From positions 45,552 through 109,551 of the forward strand of contig NZ_FQXJ01000018.1 in assembly GCF_900129935.1 (NCBI RefSeq): a stretch of DNA of 64,000 nucleotides. Reading direction: 5' to 3'. The stretch is from Desulfosporosinus lacus DSM 15449 (GTDB lineage: Bacteria; Bacillota; Desulfitobacteriia; Desulfitobacteriales; Desulfitobacteriaceae). The first letter of the stretch is position 1, and every line of letters starts with the position of its first letter. A program made the translations under genes and the position numbers. The notes under the pieces were generated by a model. It did not search any database. It was not told where the DNA came from and saw only the letters and a list, made by a program, of their open reading frames with translations. Positions 27,098-36,798 of the stretch are shown here, one piece after another.

Positions 27098-27693
27098 TAT
27101 TCTTATAAAAGATAAAAATTAGGAGGACGATTTCGTGCCATGGTAATCCTTTTTTAGTTTGGTATTAACTTTACCAAAAACGAGACGAAACATCTAGGCT
27201 TTTCCTCTATGTATACAAAATATCTTTCTTAATTATCTGTATTGTCTGTTACTAGTTTCCCGTCCTCGTATTTATACAATATGTTCTCATGCTGAAGCTG
27301 AGAGAGGTCCTGTAATTGAATCCGGGGCAAGATAATGAGTAGACTAAGCGGTGTGTGGCATGAAAGCAATCGGTGGGATAATTCTGATTTGCATAGGGAC
27401 AGGATTCATAGGGTATACGGTTAAAGATATAAAAGGGTATGGGGTCAAAAAATCTAGGTTAATATCTTAATGTTTAGCATAGATGTTCTAGGAGAAGGGG
27501 GAACCGCTGTAGGATTGTTTATGCTTGTGGGCATAATCCTAATTTTCAGTTCAGTAATTTAAAGGATATTGCTTAAGTGACAAGTTTCGATAATATTAGG
27601 TTGGGTTTGTCAGAATTTCAGGTTATAATAGTTTGGATAGAATAAAACCTTACTTAATCAATTTGATGGTTCATAGCTGAGAGGAGTCATTAT
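27098..27693 (+). other. 600-base gap with two small candidate membrane peptides
   Basis: Two short frames overlap by one base: 27360-27470 (36 residues, MKAIGGIILICIGTGFIGY...) and 27470-27562 (30 residues, GEGGTAVGLFMLVGIILIF...). Each is a single hydrophobic helix. Together they look like one two-helix protein split by a frameshift, or two coupled peptides. Neither has a strong Shine-Dalgarno. TTGGGT (27601-27606), 17 bases and TATAAT (27624-27629) is a plausible promoter for the FmdB-type gene that follows. Confidence 0.35.
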
Positions 27694-27909
27694 ATGCCAA
27701 TCTATGAATTTGGATGTCCGAGCTGTGGGGGGATCACCACGGAATTGTGTAAAATAGGAGATAATGGGGAGCAACTCAGGTGTGAGGAATGTGGAAACAC
27801 AGGGCTGATAAAACACATCTCCGGATTTTCAAGTCTGGGAATCTGCGGAGGGGCCGGAAGCGGCAGCTGTTCGCCAGGGTGTAGTGGGAATTGTGCAGGA
27901 TGTCATTGA
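27694..27909 (+). CDS. FmdB-type zinc-ribbon protein
   Basis: A 71-residue protein beginning MPIYEFGCPSCG with a second CEECG, the zinc ribbon of the FmdB regulatory family. The tail is rich in Gly and Cys (CSPGCSGNCAGCH), which may bind a further metal. Promoter-like bases and AGAGGAG precede the ATG. The trmL start lies 16 bases after the stop. Function of this small family is unclear. Confidence 0.85.
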   Translation: MPIYEFGCPSCGGITTELCKIGDNGEQLRCEECGNTGLIKHISGFSSLGICGGAGSGSCSPGCSGNCAGCH

Positions 27910-27924
27910 AAGGGGCCCGTATTC

Positions 27925-28395
27925 TTGAAGAAGCGACTGAATATTGTCTTAGTTGAACCGGAAATTCCACCGAATACAGGAAATGTGGCACGGCTTTGTG
28001 CAGCGACGGGAGCTGCACTCCATCTAGTAAAACCATTAGGTTTTAGCATTGATGACAAACAACTAAAACGTGCCGGTCTAGACTACTGGCATCTTTTAGA
28101 TATTTATATTTATGAAAATTTTGCGGAGTTTGAAGAAAAAAATCCTGTTGGTCCTCGTTATTTAGCTACCACTAAAGGTGGAAGATCTTATACGGATATT
28201 TCCTATGAATTAGGAGGATACCTTCTATTTGGGAAGGAAACCAAAGGACTGGCTCCTGAAATTATTGCGCGCTATCCAGAAACGGCACTGCGATTGCCGA
28301 TGCGTGCGGATGCTCGTTCCTTAAATCTATCAAATTCTGTGGCTGTTATCGTTTACGAAGTGTTACGCCAATGGGATTTTCCGGACCTTGTCTAG
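27925..28395 (+). CDS. trmL: tRNA (cytidine(34)-2'-O)-methyltransferase TrmL
   Basis: A 156-residue SpoU-class (SPOUT) methyltransferase consisting of the catalytic domain alone. The three motifs are visible: EPEIPPNTGNVARLC, LFGKETKGLAPEI and LPMRADARSLNLSNSVAVIVYE. This class methylates the wobble base of tRNA-Leu isoacceptors using S-adenosylmethionine. Start is TTG at 27925 with GAAAGGGG upstream. Confidence 0.92.
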   Translation: MKKRLNIVLVEPEIPPNTGNVARLCAATGAALHLVKPLGFSIDDKQLKRAGLDYWHLLDIYIYENFAEFEEKNPVGPRYLATTKGGRSYTDISYELGGYLLFGKETKGLAPEIIARYPETALRLPMRADARSLNLSNSVAVIVYEVLRQWDFPDLV

Positions 28396-28451
28396 AAAGG
28401 GGCAAAGCACATGTTAACAAAACGCAATGCAAAGGCGGTTGAAGAACAATC

Positions 28452-29504
28452 ATGATGAATGGATATTGGTTGACATTTTTAATGGCCTTAGTGATTGCAG
28501 TAATTGCTACGCCATTTTCTATGAAACTGGCGAAACGATGGGGGGCAATTGCCTATCCGGGCGGGCGACATATTCACAGACGACCGATTCCACGTCTTGG
28601 CGGCTTGGCACTGTATGTGGCTTTTTGGATTACTGCTGTGGTGACACAAACTTGGAGTGAAAATATCTGGGGCTTATTTATTGGAAGTACCATCATTGTA
28701 GCGGTTGGTATATGGGATGATATCCGTGAAATTCGCCCTTTGTATAAGCTATATTGGCAAATCGCGGCGGCGGCAGTGCTGATCTTCTTTGATTTTTCCA
28801 TGAATTTTATTTCCCTCCCGTTCCTCGATAAACCTCTAAATTTTGCATATCATGGCCTAAGTGCTGTTGGCATTATACTCATGCTATTTTGGGTCGTCGG
28901 ATTGGTGAACACAGTCAATGTTTCTGATGGATTGGATGGACTGGCTGCCGGCATATGTTTTATCGTCGCCATTTTGCTGTTTTGGTCGGCGGACGGGATT
29001 AATCAATTTCCAGCTGCTCATCTTACCTTAGCTTTAGCCGGAGCGCTTCTCGGCTTCCTGTTTTTCAATTTCCCTCCGGCGCGTGTTTTCATGGGGGATT
29101 CAGGAAGTATGTTTCTTGGGTATATTATTGGAGGGATTTCCATCATGGGCCTCCTTAAAACTGCAACAATTCTTGGTTTGGTTTTCCCGCTCCTAGTTTT
29201 GGGCATGCCAGTCACAGACCTAACTTTTGCCATCATACGGCGAAAACTGCGTGGGCAGTCTATTGCTATGGCAGATCGGGGGCATCTGCACCATCGTTTA
29301 CTCGATGCTGGGTTCACTCAAAGGCAAGCTGTATTCTTAATGTATGGAATTAGTGCTTGTTTTGGGGTTGCTGCCGTACTTGGAGCAAAGGGACAATGGA
29401 TTAGTGCCTTTGTAGTTCTCTTTGTAGTTTTTGCGATACTGATCACTATTCTAATGCGCCGAACTGAAAAGCTTGCTGTATTCGCTCGACGACAGTCAAA
29501 GTGA
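28452..29504 (+). CDS. WecA/TagO-like polyprenyl-phosphate GlcNAc-1-P transferase
   Basis: A 350-residue membrane enzyme with about ten helices from the MraY/WecA family. Seen: GGLALYVAFW, the DD motif in GIWDDIREIRPLYK, NVSDGLDGLAAG, FMGDSGSMFLGY, and the HLHHRLLDAGF motif specific to the WecA/TagO branch. It transfers GlcNAc-1-phosphate (or a relative) onto undecaprenyl phosphate to begin a wall polymer. The next gene, a GH18 enzyme, begins about 100 bases on. Confidence 0.88.
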   Translation: MMNGYWLTFLMALVIAVIATPFSMKLAKRWGAIAYPGGRHIHRRPIPRLGGLALYVAFWITAVVTQTWSENIWGLFIGSTIIVAVGIWDDIREIRPLYKLYWQIAAAAVLIFFDFSMNFISLPFLDKPLNFAYHGLSAVGIILMLFWVVGLVNTVNVSDGLDGLAAGICFIVAILLFWSADGINQFPAAHLTLALAGALLGFLFFNFPPARVFMGDSGSMFLGYIIGGISIMGLLKTATILGLVFPLLVLGMPVTDLTFAIIRRKLRGQSIAMADRGHLHHRLLDAGFTQRQAVFLMYGISACFGVAAVLGAKGQWISAFVVLFVVFAILITILMRRTEKLAVFARRQSK

Positions 29505-29602
29505 ATTCCATCTGGAATACTAAAATATTGCCTTTGCCATTAGGTGCCTGCTACACTTCTTTTTCCCTCCATGCATATGATGGTCGGAAAGGGGGTATAA
29601 GT

Positions 29603-30559
29603 ATGCCATTAAATGTTTTTGCCTTTTATAATGGCTTAACGGAGCAAACAAAGGGTTATCCTTATTTAAAACGTTACGGGAACAGCATACAACAACTAGC
29701 AATTTTTGAGGTTTCTATTCAGAGTAATGGAGCAATCCTTGGGCGTCCAAGTCGGCAACTTATTGAAGAGGCCCATACCATGGGGATTAAAGTATATTTA
29801 GTCATTAGCAATTTAACGAGGCAGGGTCAGTTTTCTACAGCTTTGATAGGACGTTTAGTGCGAGAACAAGAATTTGCGAACCTCGTTTGGAGAAACATAC
29901 GCAATGTTTTAGTCGAGTATCGTTTGGATGGAGTAAATCTCGATTTAGAGAAAGCGGCGCCGGCCGATCGCCCACTTTTCACACGACTGATTCAAACATG
30001 GTCTGCTATGTTTAAAGAAGCAAACTTCGTGGTTTCAATAGATGTTCCTGCTAAAACTTCTGATGACCCTCAGGATGCTTGGAGGGGGTCGTTTGATTAT
30101 AGACCAATTGGGCGAGCTGTGGATGAAGTAATTCTGATGACTTACGAAGAACATTGGTCGGAAAGCGAACCGGGATCGGTAGCCTCAATTCCTTGGGTTA
30201 CTCAAGTTTTAGATTATGCCATAGCCAATATTCCACGTGATAAAATCTATATGGGAATTCCAATGTATGGGTATGATTGGCCAGAGAACGGTACAGGGAA
30301 AGTTATCGGTTATCAACGGGCTACAGAGCTTGCACGTCGATACGGTGCTCCGTTACAATGGGATGCAAGGCAACACAGCACGTATTTCCGATACGAGACC
30401 AGAGGAGTTCGTCACACAGTATACTTTGAAGATCCAAGGAGCTTAAGAGAGAAACTGGAGCTTGCAACGCAGAAAGGCATACGCGGTGTTGCACTTTGGG
30501 AAATGAACCTTAGTTATCCTCAATTTTGGGAAGCATTGCAAACGTACATCAAACGTTAA
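29603..30559 (+). CDS. Glycoside hydrolase family 18 protein
   Basis: A 318-residue TIM-barrel enzyme. The catalytic signature is DGVNLDLEKA, giving the DxxDxDxE acid/base Glu, with LMTYEEHW and GVALWEMNLSYPQFW at the later strands, as in spore cortex-type GH18 enzymes of the YaaH/YdhD group. There is no LysM domain and no clear signal peptide. The ATG at 29603 follows AAAGGGGG; frames reaching further upstream lack a start site. It probably acts on peptidoglycan or spore cortex. Confidence 0.83.
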   Translation: MPLNVFAFYNGLTEQTKGYPYLKRYGNSIQQLAIFEVSIQSNGAILGRPSRQLIEEAHTMGIKVYLVISNLTRQGQFSTALIGRLVREQEFANLVWRNIRNVLVEYRLDGVNLDLEKAAPADRPLFTRLIQTWSAMFKEANFVVSIDVPAKTSDDPQDAWRGSFDYRPIGRAVDEVILMTYEEHWSESEPGSVASIPWVTQVLDYAIANIPRDKIYMGIPMYGYDWPENGTGKVIGYQRATELARRYGAPLQWDARQHSTYFRYETRGVRHTVYFEDPRSLREKLELATQKGIRGVALWEMNLSYPQFWEALQTYIKR

Positions 30560-30580
30560 AAAATAGGAGGTTTCTCGTGT

Positions 30581-31279
30581 ATGCGTATTCATTTCCATGG
30601 ACATGCTTGCTTTGAAATTGTAGGGGAAGGGGGAAGAATCCTTATAGATCCCTTTTTAACAGGTAATCCAAGCGCAACGGCTAGGCCCTCGGATTTTACT
30701 CATCTTGATGCGATTCTTGTCACTCATGGGCATAGTGATCATTTAGGGGATGCAGTACATTTGTCTAAGCAGACCGGAGCTCCGATCATTGCTGTTTTTG
30801 AGTTGGCGAGTTATTGTCAGAGCCAGGGGGCTAAGACCCATGCTATGCATATTGGAGGAAAGCATCTGTTTCCCTTTGGATTGATTAAACTTACTCTTGC
30901 ATTACATGGATCTGGGATAGAAAGTCCCAACGAAGAGCATATGATCTATGGGGGGTTAGCCTGCGGATTCTTGCTTCAGATGGAGGGAAAATGGCTTTAT
31001 CATGCAGGGGATACAGGATTGTTCGGGGATATGGAACTTATCGGCCGTCGTTATCCTATCGAGGTTGCTATGCTCCCAATCGGTGATAATTTCGTCATGG
31101 GGGTAGAAGAAGCGGTTCATGCCTCCCAATTATTGCGCCCTAAAGTGGTTATTCCCATGCACTATAATACATTCCCATTAATTGCCCAAGATGTTGGAGA
31201 GTTCTTACATCTTCTGCAGCGCAGAGTGCCGGAAAGTCGAGGCCAGGCCCTAAGTCCGGGCGAATCATACGAAGTTTAA
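30581..31279 (+). CDS. UPF0173-type metal-dependent hydrolase
   Basis: A 232-residue metallo-beta-lactamase-fold protein. Metal ligands appear in FHGHACFEI, LVTHGHSDHLGDA (the HxHxDH motif), YHAGDTGLFGDM and IPMHYNTFP. The substrate of this family is unknown. GGAGG precedes the start, 20 bases after the GH18 gene, so the two may be cotranscribed; a hairpin terminator follows. Confidence 0.88.
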   Translation: MRIHFHGHACFEIVGEGGRILIDPFLTGNPSATARPSDFTHLDAILVTHGHSDHLGDAVHLSKQTGAPIIAVFELASYCQSQGAKTHAMHIGGKHLFPFGLIKLTLALHGSGIESPNEEHMIYGGLACGFLLQMEGKWLYHAGDTGLFGDMELIGRRYPIEVAMLPIGDNFVMGVEEAVHASQLLRPKVVIPMHYNTFPLIAQDVGEFLHLLQRRVPESRGQALSPGESYEV

Positions 31280-31300
31280 AACATAGTTGAAATCAATCAA

Positions 31301-31330
31301 TCCCACTTGATTCTCAAGTGGGATATTTTT
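31301..31330 (+). terminator. Hairpin terminator after UPF0173 gene
   Basis: A perfect 10-bp stem, TCCCACTTGA/TCAAGTGGGA, with a 3-base loop and TATTTTT tail, 22 bases after the stop. Confidence 0.85.
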
Positions 31331-31394
31331 ATGAAAAAATGGTCAAACTTAAAAGGTGAGGAGAGATCATTATAAGTCGAGGAGATGAATTTAA

Positions 31395-31535
31395 ATGACA
31401 AGAAAATTATGTACGATGCATTGTCTTTATGGGATTGAAGGTCGTTGTCGTTTGGAACATATTATCGGTGAACGCGGACCAAATTGCCCTCATTATGAAG
31501 AAGGCTTTAACCTCATGAGCAGGGGGAGGATCTAA
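31395..31535 (+). CDS. Small Cys-rich protein
   Basis: A 46-residue protein with four cysteines in the pattern C-x3-C-x7-C...C (CTMHCLYGIEGRC, then GPNCPHY), suggesting a small metal-binding fold. The SASP gene follows after two bases, so the pair is likely one transcript and may be sporulation-linked. GAGGAGA precedes the ATG. No family recognised. Confidence 0.6.
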   Translation: MTRKLCTMHCLYGIEGRCRLEHIIGERGPNCPHYEEGFNLMSRGRI

Positions 31536-31537
31536 GA

Positions 31538-31717
31538 ATGAAGCAGCAAAAACCAAAGGTTAGGCGAATAGATCCTTTAGAACCTCTGAAAATGGAGATC
31601 GCGGCGGAGTTGGGCTTGCTCGACCAGATACACAGTAATGGATGGCATTCTTTAAGTGCTAAGGATGCAGGGAGAATCGGAGGGCTTATGACTCAAAGGC
31701 GGCGAAAAGATGGTTAG
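31538..31717 (+). CDS. Small acid-soluble spore protein, alpha/beta type
   Basis: A 59-residue SASP. The conserved core EIAAELGLLDQI...GWHSLSAKDAGRIGGLMTQR is the DNA-binding signature, including the GPR protease-type EIA segment. These proteins coat spore DNA and protect it. The extended basic N-terminus (QQKPKVRRIDPLEPLK) is as in SspF-like and clostridial variants. It shows the organism forms endospores. Start ATG at 31538, with GGGGGAGG upstream inside the preceding gene. Confidence 0.88.
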   Translation: MKQQKPKVRRIDPLEPLKMEIAAELGLLDQIHSNGWHSLSAKDAGRIGGLMTQRRRKDG

Positions 31718-31800
31718 AAGATTCCTCTAAAACATAGTTGAATATAAATTCATGTGATATAATAATAGTCCGATATAGTAATAGTGGGGAGCGTATATAG

Positions 31801-33123
31801 TTGACAAAGCATCAACAAATTTTAACCTTTATTGAAGATCTGGCAATTGGCAGTAAAGTTTCAGTTCGGTTCATTGCTAAAGAGCTGGATGTCAGTGAAG
31901 GAACAGCTTATCGGGCTATTAAAGAGGCAGAGGCTAAAGGGTTTGTCCGTTCGATTCCTAAGGTTGGAACGATTCGAATTGAAGGAGTCAAAGAGAGGCA
32001 AATCGAGGATTTGACATTGCGTGAAGTTTCTCAGATTGCAGAAGGTGTTGTTATTTGCGGCTTTGCACATCTCGATCGCTCCCCTAATAAGTTCGTTATT
32101 GCCGCAATGGAGTTAAATACCATGGTGCGCTACTTAGAAGAGGGTGCATTGTGTATTGTTGGAAACCGCCGTGACGCCCAGATTGTTGCTCTAAATCATC
32201 AGACATCACTGTTAATTACCGGAGGATTTGAACCTGATGAAGAGGTTGTAGCTTTAGCACGAAATAATGAATTAGTGATTATTCAGTCTCCTTATGATAC
32301 ATTTGCGGTCACTTCAATGATTAACCGTGCCCTCTATGATCGATTGATTCAGAAAGAACTCATTTTAGTTGAAGATATTATGGTTAAAGATGTGAGCTAT
32401 CTAACTGCAGATGCTACGGTCGACGATTGGAGAAAACTATCTCAAAATACGGACCACAGCCGTTTTCCTGTTGTTGATGAGGAAATGAATTTAGTTGGAA
32501 TCGTTACCGCGGTGGATGTCGCCGGAGCTGAGGTCAAGACACCTATCAAAGAGGTTATGAATTCTAATCCTTTTCTTGTCGGTCGAGATGATCCTGTCAC
32601 CCATATTTCCCGAATCATGGTTTGGGAAGGGTGGGAAATAGCTGTCGTTGCAGATCAGGGGAAATTAATCGGCATTATTAGCTTACAAGATGTCATTGAA
32701 GCTTACCAGCAAGTTCAGAAACAACCACAGTTTGGAGAAACAGTCGATAATCTTGTGCTAAGCGGATTCCGATTTGTCGATGATGCAGAGCATCTCACTA
32801 TTGAAGGGGAAATTACCAATGCCATGAGTGATGACTACGGTTCTGCCAGTTGTGGAGTTATCGTGACAGTTATGAATATGGCGGGCTATATTGGACTGCG
32901 CAAGAAGTATCGACTTAATGCGATTACCGAGAATTTTACCCTGTACCAATTGCAGCCGATAGCAGTCGGAACAGAAATTAAGGTCACAGCAAGGCTATTA
33001 TTAGTTGCCAAGAAACATTGCAATATTGAGGTAGAAGTGACGGCTAATAATGCTATGGTTGCCAAAGGTTTAATGACTGCCAGGATAGGGGATAAGAAAT
33101 TGGTTAGCGAAACAGTCCATTAA
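31801..33123 (+). CDS. YtoI-like HTH-DRTGG-CBS-thioesterase-fold regulator
   Basis: A 440-residue multidomain protein, same length and order as B. subtilis YtoI. It has an N-terminal winged HTH (about 1-65), a DRTGG domain (about 70-190), two CBS domains (about 190-310, beginning VEDIMVKDVSYL) and a C-terminal hot-dog fold (about 320-435). CBS and DRTGG domains bind nucleotides, so it is probably an energy- or nucleotide-sensing regulator. Start TTG at 31801; a TATAAT (31758-31763) lies upstream with a weak TAGTTG 17 bases before it. Confidence 0.88.
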   Translation: MTKHQQILTFIEDLAIGSKVSVRFIAKELDVSEGTAYRAIKEAEAKGFVRSIPKVGTIRIEGVKERQIEDLTLREVSQIAEGVVICGFAHLDRSPNKFVIAAMELNTMVRYLEEGALCIVGNRRDAQIVALNHQTSLLITGGFEPDEEVVALARNNELVIIQSPYDTFAVTSMINRALYDRLIQKELILVEDIMVKDVSYLTADATVDDWRKLSQNTDHSRFPVVDEEMNLVGIVTAVDVAGAEVKTPIKEVMNSNPFLVGRDDPVTHISRIMVWEGWEIAVVADQGKLIGIISLQDVIEAYQQVQKQPQFGETVDNLVLSGFRFVDDAEHLTIEGEITNAMSDDYGSASCGVIVTVMNMAGYIGLRKKYRLNAITENFTLYQLQPIAVGTEIKVTARLLLVAKKHCNIEVEVTANNAMVAKGLMTARIGDKKLVSETVH

Positions 33124-33128
33124 TTTGT

Positions 33129-33156
33129 AAAGCCCCCTCATTCAAGAGGGGGCTTT
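33129..33156 (+). terminator. Hairpin terminator before dnaE
   Basis: Perfect 11-bp G+C-rich stem AAAGCCCCCTC/GAGGGGGCTTT with a 6-base loop, immediately after the YtoI-like gene. Confidence 0.85.
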
Positions 33157-33182
33157 CTAAGGAAGGCAGGTGAATCCTTATA

Positions 33183-36100
33183 ATGACTCAAATCTCTCAG
33201 AATACGTGTGGCTTTGTTCACTTGCATAATCATACAGAATTTAGTCTGCTTGACGGAGCAGCACGAATTAAAAACTTAGTCCAGCGTGCAGTGGAATTAG
33301 AAATGTCGGCTTTGGCTATCACGGATCATGGAGTCATGTACGGGGTTATCGACTTCTATAAGGCCTGTAAGCAAGCCGGAATCAAACCGATTATAGGGTG
33401 TGAAGTTTATGTAGCCCCTAATAAGAGGACGGATAAGATACAAGGGAAAGACGACGCGAATTATCACTTGGTTTTACTTGCTGAAAATGAGCAAGGGTAT
33501 CGCAACTTGATCAAATTAGTTTCTATGGCTCATATCGAAGGTTTCTATTATAAACCTCGAGTAGATAAAGAAATTCTTCGCAAGCATTCGGAAGGGATCA
33601 TTGCCCTAAGTGCCTGTTTGGCTGGAGAAGTCGCTGAGCACTTGGTGCAGGAACAATTGGAAATGGCTGTTCAAAGCGCCCTTGAGTATGAAGAAATTTT
33701 CGGTAAAGGGAATTTCTTTCTGGAAATCCAAGATCATGGGATAGAAGAACAGCGCAAAGTCATTATAGGAATGTGGAAGATTCACGAGCGCACGGGGATT
33801 CCGATGGTGGCTACAAATGATGTGCACTATGTTAAGCGTGAGGATGCGTTCGTTCAAGATGCTTTGCTCTGTATTCAAACCGGTAAGACCTTAGATGATA
33901 CAGCGCGAATGCGTTTTTCCAGTCAGGAGTTCTTCCTTAAATCTGAACAGGAGATGTCTCTGCTCTTTGGGGAACACCCGGAAGTGTTGACGAACACGTC
34001 CTTGATCGCGGAACGTTGTCACATGGATTTTCATTTTGGGGATAATTTTTTACCTGTGTTCGAGGTTCCCCCAGGATACACCTTAGATGACTATCTAGAG
34101 GCAGAATGCCGCAAGGCCTTTCCCCATTTCTATCCTCAAATGACGGAGCGGGAACGTGAACGATTAGATTACGAACTTCATGTCATTTTCCAAACAGGCT
34201 TTTCCGGATATTTTTTGATTGTGGCAGATTTTTGCCGTTTTGCCAGGGATAATGGCGTGGTCGTCGGCCCGGGACGAGGATCTGCGGCTGCGAGTATGGT
34301 GGCATACTTACTAGGGATAACATCGGTTGAACCCTTGCGCTTTGATCTGCTGTTTGAACGTTTTTTAAATCCTGAACGTATCTCAATGCCGGATATTGAT
34401 ATAGATTTTGACCCGGAAGGCCGGGAACGTGTCATCCGCTATGTTACCCAAAAATACGGTGCTGATAAGGTATGTCAGATTATCACCTTTGGAACTATGG
34501 GGGCTAAAGCGGCTATCCGAGATGGGGGAAGAGTGTTGGCTATCCCCTTGTTTCGAGTCGATAAAGTAGCCAAAGCTATTCCTTCGGATCTGGGAATGAC
34601 TTTGGAGAAGGCTTTAGATGTATCCCCTGATTTGGCCCGAATGGTAGAAGAGGATGAAGAAATAAAAAGACTCTATACTTTGGCCAAGTCCCTCGAGGGA
34701 ATGACCCGACATGCATCTACGCATGCTGCAGGGGTCGTGATCTCTAAAGATCCTCTTATGAATTATTTGCCACTCCAGAGGACGTCAGAAGACTTTGTCA
34801 TGACTCAGTTTCCGATGAAGGCAGTTGAGGAAATTGGGCTCCTAAAAATGGATTTTCTGGGTTTGAGGAATCTGACAATTTTACAAGAGGCCGTGCTGCG
34901 GATTGAAGAGACCCATGGCTTAAAGCTTGATTTACCAACGTTAACCTTAGATGATCCGAAAACCTATGAGCTTTTGGCGTCAGGAAACAGTACGGGGATT
35001 TTCCAGCTGGAAAGCGGCGGAATGCGCGCGATTCTAAAGGATCTCAAACCAACATGCTTCGAGGATATTATCGCTGTCGTAGCCTTATACCGGCCTGGTC
35101 CAATGGAACAAATCCCAGAATTTATTCGCCGAAAACGCGGAGGCAATATTACTTATCTGCATCCAAAGTTAGAGCCGATCCTTAAATCGACCTACGGGAT
35201 TATTGTATATCAGGAACAAGTCATGCAGATTGCCCGGGATCTGGGGGGTTACTCTCTGGGACGAGCGGATTTGCTACGCCGGGCGATGGGGAAAAAGAAG
35301 AAAGAAATCATGGCAGAGGAACGGCAAAATTTCATTCATGGATTGCAAGATACGGATGGAAAATGGATTATTCCGGGGGCACTGCGCATTGGCTTGACAC
35401 TCAAAGATGCAGAAGAAATCTTTGACTTAATGGCCAAATTCGCAGAGTATGGCTTTAATAAAGGGCATGCAACAGCTTATGCCGTGATCTCGTATCAAAC
35501 GGCTTATTTAAAAGCAAACTATCCATTAGAATTTATGGCAGCTCTTTTAAGTACAGTAATGGGCTCGTCGGATAAAATTTCGTTTTATATTCAAGATGCT
35601 CGAACTGGTGGGATTGAGGTGCTTCCTCCAGATGTTCAATATAGTCAAGTCGGATTTTCCATTGAGGAGAAAGCGATCCGCTTTGGCTTTGGCGCCATTC
35701 GTAACGTCGGCGTTAATGTAGTGGAGAAGATATTAGATGCTAGGCAGGATGGACCTTTTAAATCTCTCGATGATTTTTGCCTGCGTGTCGACCAAAAAGT
35801 TTTGAATCGCCGTGTTCTGGAAAGCTTAATCCGCTCTGGTGCCTTTGGATCAATTTGCACAAGAGCGCAAGCTCTGGCAGTAATCGATCAAGTACTCGAG
35901 ACCACTGGGCGTCGGCAAAAGGATCGACTTTCAGGGCAATTCTCTCTTTTCGATTTGGATGAAGAGATGGATGAAGGAATTACTTTGCCCCAACTTCCGG
36001 ATTTTAAAGAACGAGAGATCTTGGACATGGAAAAGGAGTATCTCGGACTCTACTTAAGTGGACACCCGCTTTCTTCTGTTTTACCTCAAATAAAGGATTA

Positions 36101-36722
36101 TATTTCTTCAGATATCTTAACTTGCCTGGAAGGGGAGGAAGAGAAGAAAGTTGCGCTTGGTGGATTAGTGACTGGTTTTCGGCAGAATGTTACTAAAAAA
36201 GGGGAAATGATGGCCAGCTTCGTTCTGGAAGACTTAACGAGCGGAATTGAGGTGTTGGTCTTTCCCCGTGTTTATGCTCAGACTAATACATTTGCTAATG
36301 ACGATGTGATTGTTGTGTCAGGACGATATAACATTCGAGACGACGAAAAGAAGATCTTTGCCGAGAAAATTACTAAGCTAGAGGACTTAAAACCTTCTGG
36401 AAATAATAAACAGACTAGACCAGCCGCAATTTCCGAAGAAGTCCCAAGCTCGATTACGAGAAGCAACTCGTCCCAAGCTGTAGCTAAGCGACTCTTTTTA
36501 AGATTCTCTAACGAAGAAAGTGATTTGATGCAAACCGTATTGAGTATCTTACAACGTTTTCCTGGTAGCCAACCGGTTTATTTCTACTTTGAGGATAGTC
36601 AGAAAACCCTTGAAGGAAAACGGAAATTTTGGGTTAATGATAGAGATGAACTGACAAGCGCACTTTGGGAAGTGATGGATCAACAGAATGTGGTCTGGCG
36701 ACCAGCTAAATATTTTGCCTAA
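33183..36722 (+). CDS. dnaE: DNA polymerase III subunit alpha DnaE
   Basis: A 1179-residue replicative polymerase. The PHP domain opens it (HNHTEFSLLDG, ITDHGVMYG). The palm has GPGRGSAAASMVAYLLG and the catalytic Asp residues in MPDIDIDFDPEGR. The fingers/thumb (KKKKEIMAEE), a helix-hairpin-helix region, and the C-terminal OB domain with a short tail follow. The length matches Gram-positive DnaE that extends primers for PolC. It begins just after a terminator and 60 bases from the YtoI-like gene. Confidence 0.97.
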   Translation: MTQISQNTCGFVHLHNHTEFSLLDGAARIKNLVQRAVELEMSALAITDHGVMYGVIDFYKACKQAGIKPIIGCEVYVAPNKRTDKIQGKDDANYHLVLLAENEQGYRNLIKLVSMAHIEGFYYKPRVDKEILRKHSEGIIALSACLAGEVAEHLVQEQLEMAVQSALEYEEIFGKGNFFLEIQDHGIEEQRKVIIGMWKIHERTGIPMVATNDVHYVKREDAFVQDALLCIQTGKTLDDTARMRFSSQEFFLKSEQEMSLLFGEHPEVLTNTSLIAERCHMDFHFGDNFLPVFEVPPGYTLDDYLEAECRKAFPHFYPQMTERERERLDYELHVIFQTGFSGYFLIVADFCRFARDNGVVVGPGRGSAAASMVAYLLGITSVEPLRFDLLFERFLNPERISMPDIDIDFDPEGRERVIRYVTQKYGADKVCQIITFGTMGAKAAIRDGGRVLAIPLFRVDKVAKAIPSDLGMTLEKALDVSPDLARMVEEDEEIKRLYTLAKSLEGMTRHASTHAAGVVISKDPLMNYLPLQRTSEDFVMTQFPMKAVEEIGLLKMDFLGLRNLTILQEAVLRIEETHGLKLDLPTLTLDDPKTYELLASGNSTGIFQLESGGMRAILKDLKPTCFEDIIAVVALYRPGPMEQIPEFIRRKRGGNITYLHPKLEPILKSTYGIIVYQEQVMQIARDLGGYSLGRADLLRRAMGKKKKEIMAEERQNFIHGLQDTDGKWIIPGALRIGLTLKDAEEIFDLMAKFAEYGFNKGHATAYAVISYQTAYLKANYPLEFMAALLSTVMGSSDKISFYIQDARTGGIEVLPPDVQYSQVGFSIEEKAIRFGFGAIRNVGVNVVEKILDARQDGPFKSLDDFCLRVDQKVLNRRVLESLIRSGAFGSICTRAQALAVIDQVLETTGRRQKDRLSGQFSLFDLDEEMDEGITLPQLPDFKEREILDMEKEYLGLYLSGHPLSSVLPQIKDYISSDILTCLEGEEEKKVALGGLVTGFRQNVTKKGEMMASFVLEDLTSGIEVLVFPRVYAQTNTFANDDVIVVSGRYNIRDDEKKIFAEKITKLEDLKPSGNNKQTRPAAISEEVPSSITRSNSSQAVAKRLFLRFSNEESDLMQTVLSILQRFPGSQPVYFYFEDSQKTLEGKRKFWVNDRDELTSALWEVMDQQNVVWRPAKYFA

Positions 36723-36798
36723 AGGGGCTTACCTTGCAGGAATCTTAGCTTTTAAGGCGAAAACCATCAAAACATCCTAAATGAAAAGGTGATAAAGT